The notes beneath the pieces were generated by a model. That model was not told where the DNA came from, did no database searches, and was given only the letters and a program-made list of their open reading frames with translations. A program made the translations under genes and the position numbers. Source: Roseivirga sp. (GTDB lineage: Bacteria; Bacteroidota; Bacteroidia; Cytophagales; Cyclobacteriaceae). From it: a stretch of DNA of 64,000 bases. The stretch lies in the NCBI GenBank assembly GCA_021404565.1, contig JAAWWF010000083.1:111840-175839 (forward strand), in the 5' to 3' direction. This document shows positions 28,263 to 35,937 of the stretch, piece after piece (position 1 is the first letter of the stretch; the number at the start of each line of letters is the position of its first letter).

Positions 28263-29020
28263 GATATTTATTAACCGTATTTCTCTTCTTCACGGCCTTT
28301 ACCGATCCGGTAACCCGGATTGCCAAGGTAAATGAACTGAAAAGAGATGCCAAGGAGGCCATGGATGAGCAAAACTATGTTCAGGCTGTATTGCACTATG
28401 TAGAGCTGGTTGACTCCTTGCTGATAGATGACGATAAGCTGAAAATGAACATGGCAAATGCTGCCTATAACCTGTCTTATGGCATGGAAGGTCAGCCATT
28501 TCAAACCGAGGCTGGCACACCTGGCGATATCAGCGTGGATACCTCAGACGTATTTAATGCAAATGCGGAACTAAAATTTGCAGTGATGGCAGAGAGTAAA
28601 TACTTGGAACTCGTAAGCTCGACTGACAAGACGGTTGCCTCAAGCGCCTATAACCAACGCGGCATTATTGCTTTTATACAGAGTGAGAAAGAAAAAGAAG
28701 GCAGCTCCAAGGATCAGCTTTTTATGGGGGCCCTGGACCATTTTAAAAATGCGCTTCGAAACAATCCCATGAACGATCCGGCCCGCTACAATTACGAGCT
28801 TCTGAAGAAAATCAAAAGAGAACGTGATCAGCAGGAGAATGAAGATGACCTGAAGCCTTCAGACTATGCCAAGATGATGAAAAAGCTGGCGGATGAATTA
28901 CGTCAGGAAGGTAAGTTTAAAGAGGCCATGCAAACCATGATGGAATCGTTGGAGAATGATGAGACCACCAAGGCTTACCAACAGTATATGACTAAACTTC
29001 AAACCGTAGCAGCCATATGA
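28259..29020 (+). CDS. Bat-operon TPR protein
   Basis: 253 residues. A signal peptide (MRYLLTVFLFFTAFTDPVTR) is followed by helical TPR-like repeats: residues 25-60 (AKEAMDEQNYVQAVLHYVEL), a central pair around 100-180 (FKNALRNNPMNDPARYNYEL), and a C-terminal acidic, lysine-rich tail (YAKMMKKLADELRQEGKFKE). Starts inside the stop of the VWA gene (ATGA overlap at 28259). In Bacteroidota bat operons, BatC/BatE are TPR proteins of this kind, thought to scaffold the VWA proteins in the periplasm. Which Bat letter fits is not decidable from the sequence. Confidence 0.82.
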   Translation: MRYLLTVFLFFTAFTDPVTRIAKVNELKRDAKEAMDEQNYVQAVLHYVELVDSLLIDDDKLKMNMANAAYNLSYGMEGQPFQTEAGTPGDISVDTSDVFNANAELKFAVMAESKYLELVSSTDKTVASSAYNQRGIIAFIQSEKEKEGSSKDQLFMGALDHFKNALRNNPMNDPARYNYELLKKIKRERDQQENEDDLKPSDYAKMMKKLADELRQEGKFKEAMQTMMESLENDETTKAYQQYMTKLQTVAAI

Positions 29021-29634
29021 AAACGTTATTTACAACTTTACTCTTGGTCATAGGCTCGGTATGTATGGCACAAAATGCCAGCGACTTTTTCTCCTCTGCC
29101 GGTAATCAGTTTATTGATGGCAATACGGAAACAGCACTAAAAACGGTCAACCGGGGGTTGGATCGTTTTCCAAGCGATGAAAAGCTAAAGAAGCTCAAGG
29201 AAGAGCTGGAGAAGCAGCAAGAACAGGAGCAGCAGGAACAAGAGCAACAAAAACAGCAGGAGGAACAGGAAAAGCAGGATCAGGAGAAGAAAGACCAGCA
29301 GCAGAAAGATCAGCAGGAACAGCAGGAAAAAGACCAGCAAGAACAAGAACAAGAGCAAAAAGATCAGGACCAAAAGCAGGAAAAAGACGAAGGCAAAGAG
29401 GACGAAGAGAAAAAAGACGAGGAGAAGAAAGACTCTGAACCCACTGAAGAGGAAAAGGAGCAAAAGGAAAAAGATGATCTTCAGAAGTTTCTCGATAAGC
29501 TAAAGGAAATGAAGATCAGTCCTGAAAAGGCCCAGATGATTCTGGAGGCTATGAAGAACAATGAGATTCAATACGTACAGCAGAACAAGCGCAAGGCCAA
29601 AAAGCGTAAAGATCGTAGCAAGCCTGACTGGTGA
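29017..29634 (+). CDS. Exported Gln/Glu/Lys-rich coiled-coil protein, BatC-like
   Basis: 205 residues. A signal peptide (MKTLFTTLLLVIGSVCMAQ) leads to one TPR-like repeat (FIDGNTETALKTVNRGLDRF). Residues 60-155 are almost pure Q/E/K/D in short repeats (EQQEQEQQKQQEEQEKQDQE), which should form a long single helix or coiled coil. A basic C-terminus ends the chain (KRKAKKRKDRSKPDW). It overlaps the preceding gene by 4 bp and closes the bat unit. The same run read on the opposite strand gives a leucine/phenylalanine-rich frame that is only a shadow. Confidence 0.85.
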   Translation: MKTLFTTLLLVIGSVCMAQNASDFFSSAGNQFIDGNTETALKTVNRGLDRFPSDEKLKKLKEELEKQQEQEQQEQEQQKQQEEQEKQDQEKKDQQQKDQQEQQEKDQQEQEQEQKDQDQKQEKDEGKEDEEKKDEEKKDSEPTEEEKEQKEKDDLQKFLDKLKEMKISPEKAQMILEAMKNNEIQYVQQNKRKAKKRKDRSKPDW

Positions 29635-29656
29635 GTTGATGAAAGTTTGTGAGTAA

Positions 29657-29726
29657 TCAGTATTGAGTATTCAGTATAAGGTATAACGTATTGGGTAGTC
29701 AGTATAGATTGGTACGTATTCAGGGC
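29657..29726. repeat. Degenerate 14-bp tandem repeat array
   Basis: Five 14-bp units in register: TCAGTATTGAGTAT, TCAGTATAAGGTAT, AACGTATTGGGTAG, TCAGTATAGATTGG, TACGTATTCAGGGC. The TCAGTAT core recurs at 29657, 29671 and 29699. The array fills the gap between the bat unit and the AraC-type gene (ATG at 29768). It may be a regulator array or a decayed intergenic repeat. Confidence 0.6.
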
Positions 29727-29767
29727 TTTCTGATCTGACCTGGACAGTTAGGTGACTTACATATGAG

Positions 29768-30814
29768 ATGAGTTTAGGAGTACAGGGTCTCTTCTTTTTT
29801 AGCGCCATCGGTGCCTTTAACGGGTTGATTACCGGTCTTTTCATTATCCTCTTTCATAAAAAGAAAAACCTATCTACTTACTTTCTGGGGATTCTACTGA
29901 CCATGGTCAGTATGCGCATCGGTAAATCAGCCATCTATTTCTTTACTCAGGATATCTCCAGAAATTTCCTCCAAATAGGGCTGACTGCCTGCTATCTCAT
30001 TGGCCCAGCGCTCTTTTTTTACCTCAAATCGTCTCTCAGAAAAACGAAAAGACTCAGCAAACCTGGCTGGACTCATATTGGTGTGATACTAATACCGGCC
30101 CTGGTACTTGGTCCTTTATTTCCCTATACAGAGCACCCTGAACTCTGGAGCAAGTACATCTGGCACCTGATCAATCTACAGCTAGCAGTTTATATCATTA
30201 TAGCAGCCTTTCAACTTATACCGGTGTTTAAAAAGTGGCTGGATGATTCGGTAAAACCGGAGAAACACGAGCGCTGGCCCCTGATCATTTTTATTGGCAA
30301 TCTCATCGTGTGTCTGGCCAATGTAGCCGCCCTGTTTACTACCTATATATTGGGTTCTCTTTCATTTTCTTTGGTATTCTATGCCTCCCTGTTCCTTTTA
30401 ATGATACGAGACCGAAAGGACACTCCTGCTCCCCTTGTTTCAAAGAAGTATACCCGGACCATTAAACGGGAGCAAGCAAATCAGTTAATCGAAGAACTGG
30501 AGGTATTGATGGATCAACAGGCACTTTACAAACAACAAAACCTCAAACTGGCAGATGTCGCTGCTGCACTCAGCATTAGTGCACACCAGCTATCTCAACT
30601 CATCAATAGCAACCTGGGCAAGAGCTTCTCTCAGCTCATTAGTGAATACCGCGTAGCAGAAACCTGTCGTCTGCTAAAAACTCAGCCACATTATACATTC
30701 GAAGCAATTGGCTATGATGCCGGCTTTAGCTCCAAGTCTACTTTCTTTACCACCTTTAAGAGAATAAAAGGGCAGACTCCCGCGCAATACAAACAAGCCT
30801 TCATTCCCTCCTGA
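29768..30814 (+). CDS. Membrane-bound AraC-family transcriptional regulator
   Basis: 348 residues. The first 215 residues are six or seven membrane helices (LFFFSAIGAFNGLITGLFII, IYFFTQDISRNFLQIGL and others). The C-terminal 105 residues are an AraC-type DNA-binding domain, with the first HTH near LKLADVAAALSISAHQLSQL and the second near FEAIGYDAGFSSKSTFF, ending FKRIKGQTPAQYK. Bacteroidota have many such one-component regulators in which the membrane part senses a signal. The next gene downstream (SMP-30-like) is preceded by three 12-bp-phased repeats that could be its target. Confidence 0.93.
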   Translation: MSLGVQGLFFFSAIGAFNGLITGLFIILFHKKKNLSTYFLGILLTMVSMRIGKSAIYFFTQDISRNFLQIGLTACYLIGPALFFYLKSSLRKTKRLSKPGWTHIGVILIPALVLGPLFPYTEHPELWSKYIWHLINLQLAVYIIIAAFQLIPVFKKWLDDSVKPEKHERWPLIIFIGNLIVCLANVAALFTTYILGSLSFSLVFYASLFLLMIRDRKDTPAPLVSKKYTRTIKREQANQLIEELEVLMDQQALYKQQNLKLADVAAALSISAHQLSQLINSNLGKSFSQLISEYRVAETCRLLKTQPHYTFEAIGYDAGFSSKSTFFTTFKRIKGQTPAQYKQAFIPS

Positions 30815-30837
30815 TTTTTCTTTTCATAAAATATTGG

Positions 30838-30868
30838 TTCAGGATTATAATCAGGAACCGATTCAGGA
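30838..30868 (+). promoter_or_regulatory. Three 12-bp-phased TCAGGA repeats, candidate AraC-type operator
   Basis: TTCAGGA (30838), ATCAGGA (30850) and TTCAGGA (30862) recur at exactly 12-bp steps between the AraC-type gene and the SMP-30-like gene. A weak -7-like TAGACTTG begins at 30880, so the array would sit just upstream of or over the -33 region, the usual place for an activator. Binding is inferred from position only. Confidence 0.5.
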
Positions 30869-30905
30869 ACGCCTCCCCTTAGACTTGTGCTAAACAAATC
30901 TCACT

Positions 30906-31760
30906 ATGAAAACAACACACTGCCCTCTGTCGCGGAGCATACTGCTCTGTATCTCCCTGTCTGGCTTGACCTCAACAGTATTTGCTCAACAACTTACTCT
31001 CCTCTGGGAAACCCCTACTCAGCTGCCCGGTGTGGAATCTGTCATCTACCACCCTCAAACCAATGTGATCTATGCAGCCAATATCATTGGGCATTTTATG
31101 GCTAAGGACGGCAATGGCTCCATTGCAAAAATCAGTCTTGACGGGCAAATCATAGACCCCGAATGGGTCACAGGGCTGGATGCTCCCACCGGACTGGGGA
31201 TTCACAAGGGTAAGCTCTATGTCACCGATATCGATCGCCTGGTTGAAATCGATATTACTAAGGCTGAAATCAGTAATACCTGGCCGGTGCAGGGAGCAAA
31301 AGCATTTAACGACATTGCCATAGGAGCTGATGGCACTGTATATGTAAGTGATACAGGTGGTGATGCTGTCTACGCACTGAAAAGCGGAAGTATCACCAAA
31401 GTACTGAGTAATGTAAGGGGACCCAATGGCCTCTTGGAAGCAGATGGGAAATTCCTGATGGTGCTTTGGTATGCTCAGGCATTATACTCTGTTGACCTGA
31501 AATCCGCACAGCTAATGGAGATAGCAACAGGAATAGCGAATCCGGATGGTATTGAATCCGTTGGAAATGGTGGTTTTCTACTGACCGGGCTAAACGGTCT
31601 TATCTACTATTTGGATGAGAACGGTCAAAAAACTCTCCTGGCAGACACTTCCGGGGATCAAATTCAGGCTGCTGACATTGACTATATACCCTCAAAAAAA
31701 CTACTCCTGGTCCCTACGCTGAACAGCGACAAGGTAATGGCTTACAGGCTTGAGCTTTAA
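30906..31760 (+). CDS. Exported SMP-30/NHL-type beta-propeller protein
   Basis: 284 residues. A signal peptide ends near VFAQQ (residues 1-28). Six blade-like repeats follow with the pattern of SMP-30/gluconolactonase and strictosidine-synthase-like propellers: GLDAPTGLGIHKGKLYVTDI, FNDIAIGADGTVYVSDTGGD, VRGPNGLLEADGKFLMVLWY. Such proteins are often calcium-dependent lactonases, but a full catalytic set cannot be recognised here. It follows the AraC-type gene and its phased repeats, so induction by that regulator is plausible. Periplasmic. Confidence 0.82.
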   Translation: MKTTHCPLSRSILLCISLSGLTSTVFAQQLTLLWETPTQLPGVESVIYHPQTNVIYAANIIGHFMAKDGNGSIAKISLDGQIIDPEWVTGLDAPTGLGIHKGKLYVTDIDRLVEIDITKAEISNTWPVQGAKAFNDIAIGADGTVYVSDTGGDAVYALKSGSITKVLSNVRGPNGLLEADGKFLMVLWYAQALYSVDLKSAQLMEIATGIANPDGIESVGNGGFLLTGLNGLIYYLDENGQKTLLADTSGDQIQAADIDYIPSKKLLLVPTLNSDKVMAYRLEL

Positions 31761-31854
31761 TAAATTACCAGAGTCTATAACTACACTTCTCCAATCGCCT
31801 TGTTACGAGAATAGAGACAGGTATCTGGTAATCACATGACGTCCGTAGCAAATG

Positions 31855-31893
31855 ACCGATAGACAACTACTTTCGTAGTACCAACGAATCGGT
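31855..31893 (+). other. Imperfect hairpin upstream of a small exported protein
   Basis: ACCGAT (31855-31860) pairs with ATCGGT (31888-31893), enclosing ACTAC-TTTC-GTAGT (31866-31879). A 10-bp direct repeat CTGGTAATCA flanks it (near 31825 and 31909). It lies about 30 bp before the ATG at 31925; role unknown. Confidence 0.4.
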
Positions 31894-31924
31894 AAGTTTC
31901 TGGTAATCAGTTTATCTTGAATCT

Positions 31925-32338
31925 ATGATTTTGCCGTTGACCAAAACCCTGACCTTGCTTACTTTTATTCTGGTTCTTCCTACTTCAGACCTGGATACCT
32001 ATAGCACAATCTCACGAAGCTATTGCACCGAGATCGGGAAATTTAATATGCTATTTGATGAGGATGAAGTAAGTGGCAGCTACTCCCTAACAGTCAAGAA
32101 TAGTCTGGGTGCGGTATGGGGTAAACTGGAAGGGAATAAGATGACCGGACGTTGGTTTGATGCCGATGGTGGGGGTGAAATCATCATTACCTTCAATGAG
32201 GATTTTTCCTGGTTTACCACGAAATACAGAAATGACGAAAAACCTGAAACCTGGTATACAGATCAATGGCATGGTGCCCTGAGAACAGGAGATGAAAGTA
32301 CATTTCAAAAAGACGGAAAAACCTATCGTTGCGAATAA
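31925..32338 (+). CDS. Small exported protein, function unknown
   Basis: 137 residues. The N-terminus is a hydrophobic export signal (LTKTLTLLTFILVLPTSDLD). The mature part has short beta strands with the rhythm VSGSYSLTV, GKLEGNKMTGRWFD, GEIIITFNEDFSWFTTKYRN and TWYTDQWHGAL, a pattern shared by many small beta-barrel or jelly-roll exported proteins that describe growth around aromatic residues. Two cysteines (about 34 and 136) could form a disulfide. The NADAR gene follows after 34 bp. Confidence 0.75.
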   Translation: MILPLTKTLTLLTFILVLPTSDLDTYSTISRSYCTEIGKFNMLFDEDEVSGSYSLTVKNSLGAVWGKLEGNKMTGRWFDADGGGEIIITFNEDFSWFTTKYRNDEKPETWYTDQWHGALRTGDESTFQKDGKTYRCE

Positions 32339-32372
32339 GGGTCTTACCGGTCGAAGACTGTTTACCCAGGCC

Positions 32373-32921
32373 ATGACCTATAACCTGCAACAGCTCAAAA
32401 AAGACTATGACTCCGGTAAGAAATTAAAGTTCCTCTTCTTTTGGGGTCACAAGCCTCATCCGGGAGGGGATGTCACCAGTTCGTGCTTTAGCCAGTGGTG
32501 GGTAGCCCCTTTTACAGTAGATGAGAATACATACCCCACGGCAGAGCACTGGATGATGGCTGAAAAAGCAAGGCTATTTGGAGATGTAGAGATGCTTGAA
32601 AAGATTATCCAGGCTCAATCTCCGGCTCAAGCCAAAAAATTTGGCAGGCAGGTCAGAGGTTTCGATCAGGCAATATGGGAGAACAGGCGCTCTGAAATTG
32701 TTGTAGAGGGTAATGTTCACAAATTCACCCAGCACCCTGAGCTGAAAGACTTTCTGATAAACACCAAAAAACGCATCCTGGTAGAAGCCAGCCCAAGGGA
32801 TACCATTTGGGGCATTGGTCTTTCTGCGGGCAATGAAAGAGCCGCTGTACCACTGCAGTGGCGGGGAAAAAATCTGCTGGGTTTTGCATTGATGAAGGTC
32901 AGAGATTTATTAATGAATTGA
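32373..32921 (+). CDS. NADAR-family protein (YbiA-like)
   Basis: 182 residues from the ATG at 32373; the frame is open to 32292, but that part overlaps the previous gene and is not family-like. Hallmarks of the NADAR fold are FFWGHKPHPGG, SSCFSQWWVAPFTVDENTYP, TAEHWMMAEKARLFGD, and near the C-terminus SPRDTIWGIGLSAGNE. Family: NAD- and ADP-ribose-associated proteins, and YbiA N-glycosidases that clear toxic riboflavin intermediates; some NADAR proteins reverse ADP-ribosylation of guanine. The acidic and Trp residues of the conserved WG(I)GLS motif are present. Cytoplasmic; single gene. Confidence 0.92.
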   Translation: MTYNLQQLKKDYDSGKKLKFLFFWGHKPHPGGDVTSSCFSQWWVAPFTVDENTYPTAEHWMMAEKARLFGDVEMLEKIIQAQSPAQAKKFGRQVRGFDQAIWENRRSEIVVEGNVHKFTQHPELKDFLINTKKRILVEASPRDTIWGIGLSAGNERAAVPLQWRGKNLLGFALMKVRDLLMN

Positions 32922-32952
32922 CCTCTGACATCCGACCTCTTACCACTAGTCA

Positions 32953-33405
32953 TCAACGCAAGTCACCCAACTTATACCATTCATCCACTACCAGATTGGC
33001 CCTTCTTCCCTGCTCTGCCGGAGCGTAGTTTTCAGACAGATAATCCAGTATTTTTTGCTCATCTGCACCAAGGTCCTTCAGGTTTTGGGTGCGTTGCATC
33101 CAGCGAATCATATTGGTCCAACCCTCTCGGGTAGCCCGGTTCTGTGTCACAAGCTTACCGGAATGACATCCGGTACAGTTGGCAACCACCAATAGCTTAT
33201 GCTCTCCTTCTATAAAATCTCCTTCGGCCACCATTGCTGGTTCGGCCTCAGTTGGAGTTTCTGCTATTTGAGGGGATGGTCTCAAAATATCAGGATTCTG
33301 ATAGGCGAGCCAGCCAAGCCCCAACACCAGAATGAGTAGTACGAAAATGCCTACCACCGCTTTGAACAGAACACTGAACCCTTTTAAAAAGTCATCTTCT
33401 TTCAT
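32953..33405 (-). CDS. Membrane-anchored c-type cytochrome, SorB-like subunit
   Basis: 150 residues. An N-terminal membrane anchor (about 13-36, LFKAVVGIFVLLILVLGLGW), a Pro/Glu linker, and a single haem-binding motif C77-T-G-C80-H81. Downstream Met residues in NMIRWMQRTQNL are candidate axial ligands. It overlaps the 3' end of the molybdopterin sulfite dehydrogenase gene by 4 bp (ATGA type), the arrangement of sorA-sorB, so it should accept electrons from sulfite oxidation and pass them to the respiratory chain. Haem content is one, from the sequence. Confidence 0.85.
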   Translation of the reverse strand: MKEDDFLKGFSVLFKAVVGIFVLLILVLGLGWLAYQNPDILRPSPQIAETPTEAEPAMVAEGDFIEGEHKLLVVANCTGCHSGKLVTQNRATREGWTNMIRWMQRTQNLKDLGADEQKILDYLSENYAPAEQGRRANLVVDEWYKLGDLR

Positions 33406-34622
33406 ACCACTTTTACAGCTATTCTATGACATGCATTATTCAGATATCCCTTCGGATTCCAGCCTGGCACCACCATTGGCTGAGCTTTGCCCTGGCTATC
33501 AGTGGCCCTGGCCCAAATTTCATAATAACCCTTTTCGGGTAGGTTTACCTGAACCGACCAGTGCTGCCAGGCCAGTCTGTTTACAGGCTTCTCTAATCTG
33601 ACAGCATGCCAGGTACTACCAAAATCTATAGAGTAATGTACGGCACTCACCTCAAGCTGCCCCGCCCAGGCATGTCCGCGGATATTAAGGCTTTGCCCCT
33701 CCTGAATCAATGCGCCCGATTTCGGAAAAGTGACAAGTGACTTTACTGGCATGGACTCTATGATTCCCATTTCTTCATCGGGCACTTCCGTGCCCGGGGC
33801 TACTGCCTTCACCGGAACGCGGTAAGCCGTACCTGTCATCTTAGGTCCGTCATGTACAATATTTCTTATGCTTAATCTGTTCACCCATTTTCCTGATGCC
33901 GAGGCAGGAAAACCTCCAGCAACCAGTCTCAGTGGAAATCCATGTGCTATAGGTATATCATTTCCGTTCATCTGATAAGCCAGCAAGGTTTCGTCTTCCA
34001 ATGCCTTCTTAATGGGCACACCACGTGATATCACAACCTTCTCGGGGTCTCCGCTCAGATGGGTATCAGCACCATAATAAGCCAGGTAAACGGCATCCCC
34101 TTCAACCCCCACATCGGCCAACAGGTCTTTCACCCTAAGACCTGTCCAGCGAGCGCAGCTAACGGCACCTATCGTCCATTGATTGCCTTTGGCCGGAGGA
34201 TTAAACTCACTTCGGCCGTTCCCCCCACATTCCAGGGTGAGCTGGTAGGTATAAGCCTTAAACTTAGATTTCAACTCACCGAGCGTATAGGTCTTTTTGG
34301 TCTTGGCTGATTCACCTTCAACAGTCAATACCCAGGTATCCTGATCAGGCTTAGGAATGATACCATTGTTGCGGATAAACATCTTATCAGCCGGAGTAAT
34401 TTTATCATCCAGAATATGAGCCTGCGCTTCAATATTCCAGGGCCTGTCATTGAGGGTGCGCATATCTTTATGCTTGCCAAAGAGGGTCTGAGGAGTGTTT
34501 TGTTCCACAGCCAACGGTGTATAGCCAGCGAGCATTTTATCACCGAAAATGATGTTTGCTCCCAAAGCCGTGGAAAAAGCGGCCAGGGTACTCTTCTTTA
34601 TAAAATCACGTCTTTTAGCCAT
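33402..34622 (-). CDS. Molybdopterin sulfite dehydrogenase, SorA/SoxC-like
   Basis: 406 residues. A twin-arginine signal (MAKRRDFIKKSTLAAFSTAL) points to export in folded form. The molybdenum ligand is C132 in the LECGGNGRSEFNPP motif; GAVSCARWTGLRVKDLL and GFPLRLVAGGFPASASGKW are sulfite-oxidase-family motifs. The C-terminal domain (about 270-406) is the Mo-co dimerisation Ig-like fold (IRGHAWAGQLEVSAVHYSID, then AWQHWSVQVNLPEKGYYEIW). Family reaction: sulfite to sulfate, with electrons to the adjacent cytochrome. SoxC-type members act on thiosulfate with other sox genes, none of which is visible here. Confidence 0.9.
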   Translation of the reverse strand: MAKRRDFIKKSTLAAFSTALGANIIFGDKMLAGYTPLAVEQNTPQTLFGKHKDMRTLNDRPWNIEAQAHILDDKITPADKMFIRNNGIIPKPDQDTWVLTVEGESAKTKKTYTLGELKSKFKAYTYQLTLECGGNGRSEFNPPAKGNQWTIGAVSCARWTGLRVKDLLADVGVEGDAVYLAYYGADTHLSGDPEKVVISRGVPIKKALEDETLLAYQMNGNDIPIAHGFPLRLVAGGFPASASGKWVNRLSIRNIVHDGPKMTGTAYRVPVKAVAPGTEVPDEEMGIIESMPVKSLVTFPKSGALIQEGQSLNIRGHAWAGQLEVSAVHYSIDFGSTWHAVRLEKPVNRLAWQHWSVQVNLPEKGYYEIWARATDSQGKAQPMVVPGWNPKGYLNNACHRIAVKVV

Positions 34623-34706
34623 ATCAGGTCCATAATATACCTATTTGGTCGAATTATCAATCATGACTTTTTATGGATCTGCTAAAATGAAATTCAAGAG
34701 GAAATC

Positions 34707-35231
34707 TTAATGACCTTCTTTCTTAGTCTCATGTTTCTTACCCAGGTGAAAGAGGATACCAACGGTGAAGCTATTCTGGCGCAGATCGCTGAACAATCTG
34801 TCGTATTCAGTGTAGAGAATGAATCTGTTTAACTCATAGTGCACTCCAAAGCCAAGGTTAACACCCAGAGCATCTTCCACCACATCATCATGACCTTCAA
34901 TGGTTTCCCTTTCCTTGCTATAATTAAGTCCTGCTACCGGATAGAGGCCTAGCCCTTCACCAACTTCGAAAATATAGTGACCATTGAAGTTGATCTCCCA
35001 CAACCCCAGTTCTGCCTGCTCTCCATCGATCATCGTATCGTGCTTACCGAATGCTGTAAATTCAGGGCCGAAGCATATCTTATCACCTATAAAAGTATAC
35101 AGCCTCAGGTTGGATCCAACCTCTTCAATATCGTCTCCATAGAGGGGGCCTCCTCCCACTAACAATTGGGCATTAGCCCGTTTGGCGATTCCAAACATCA
35201 AGATTGCGCCCAAAAGTAATCGTAGCTTCAT
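34707..35231 (-). CDS. Small outer-membrane beta-barrel protein
   Basis: 174 residues from the ATG at 35231; the frame also offers an ATG 8 codons earlier, but the later one gives a standard signal peptide (MKLRLLLGAILMFGIAKRANA). The mature chain alternates polar and aromatic residues in strand-length units separated by charged turns (GKHDTMIDGEQ, NYSKERETIEGHDD), ending in ILFHLG. It is an 8-stranded-barrel type protein of unknown function. The terminal KKHETKKEGH is a basic tail, not a barrel-closing strand. Confidence 0.75.
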   Translation of the reverse strand: MKLRLLLGAILMFGIAKRANAQLLVGGGPLYGDDIEEVGSNLRLYTFIGDKICFGPEFTAFGKHDTMIDGEQAELGLWEINFNGHYIFEVGEGLGLYPVAGLNYSKERETIEGHDDVVEDALGVNLGFGVHYELNRFILYTEYDRLFSDLRQNSFTVGILFHLGKKHETKKEGH

Positions 35232-35322
35232 ATTTAATAAGATCGGTATTATCATACAAACACAGGGCTGCGAAAGCCCGAATAGTGTCTTGTAGAGTAT
35301 ATCTCAGGAAATTTTACTCAGG

Positions 35323-35353
35323 GCAAAAAAAACCCTGACGGTTACCGTCAGGG
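35323..35353 (-). terminator. Intrinsic terminator
   Basis: CCCTGACGG-TTA-CCGTCAGGG (35333-35353) is a perfect 9-bp stem. On the minus strand it is followed by eight T (35332-35325). It closes the small gene at 35405-35662. Confidence 0.9.
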
Positions 35354-35404
35354 CTGGATAGAAAACACCTGTATTTAATTAATCACCTCAAACCAAAAAC
35401 TAAA

Positions 35405-35662
35405 TCAGGTTCTCTTATATGTCGTTGATGTCTTTTCTATTAAGTGATTCACCTCATCACATGTGATCACTTCACCACCTGCCTTCAATTCGTCAAGCAG
35501 GATTTCTGCAACTTTCTCTTCAGCAGAGCCATAGTTAGCTGTTTTGTTATCAGCAGTATCATTTCTATGGATCCACTTTAAATGATTCATCAGTAGGTTT
35601 CTGCAGTTCTCTTCCACATAAAATACAACGCCACTGATGCTAATTTTGTGGTGGCCGTTCAT
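35405..35662 (-). CDS. Stand-alone PspC-associated N-terminal domain protein
   Basis: 85 residues from the ATG at 35662; an upstream in-frame ATG at 35695 adds 11 residues. The pattern KISISGVVFYVEENCRNLLMNHLKWIH followed by SAEEKVAEILLDELKAGGEV and ITCDEVNHLIEK matches, from memory, the N-terminal module of long Bacteroidota PspC proteins (a GxxFxIEEDAYxxLxxYL-type helix, then SRIAEL and a VTxxDVxxVI helix). Here it stands alone without the PspC membrane domain. It could be a regulator or partner of PspC. Terminator directly downstream. Confidence 0.65.
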   Translation of the reverse strand: MNGHHKISISGVVFYVEENCRNLLMNHLKWIHRNDTADNKTANYGSAEEKVAEILLDELKAGGEVITCDEVNHLIEKTSTTYKRT

Positions 35663-35937
35663 TGATCCAAAGTATAGGGTTGGTTGAGTAAACATTGCTA
35701 AAAATTTATTCCTGCTTTGTAAGACTTCCGAAAAGTGGAAAGGTTACTTGCAGTTATTTTATCCTTTGTATTATAGATGCTCCGAGTCGCAAAAATGTTG
35801 CATTACCTTGCTGATTTAACAGAAATTAACCCGAAACAGGGCGCTCGTTAACATCTTGTTAACAGTAAGACGGACGAAAGAGAAAAACATAACAAGAGAA
35901 ATAACAAATAGCAGGATTGACTCACACGGTTCTGACC

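Noticed and set aside
29185..29463. Leu/Phe-rich minus-strand frame
   Set aside because: Mirror of the Q/E/K-rich coiled-coil coding run on the plus strand.
35696..35937. Possible promoter or small gene in the 242-bp gap
   Set aside because: No TAnnTTTG element in a useful place and no coding frame; I see nothing definite there.
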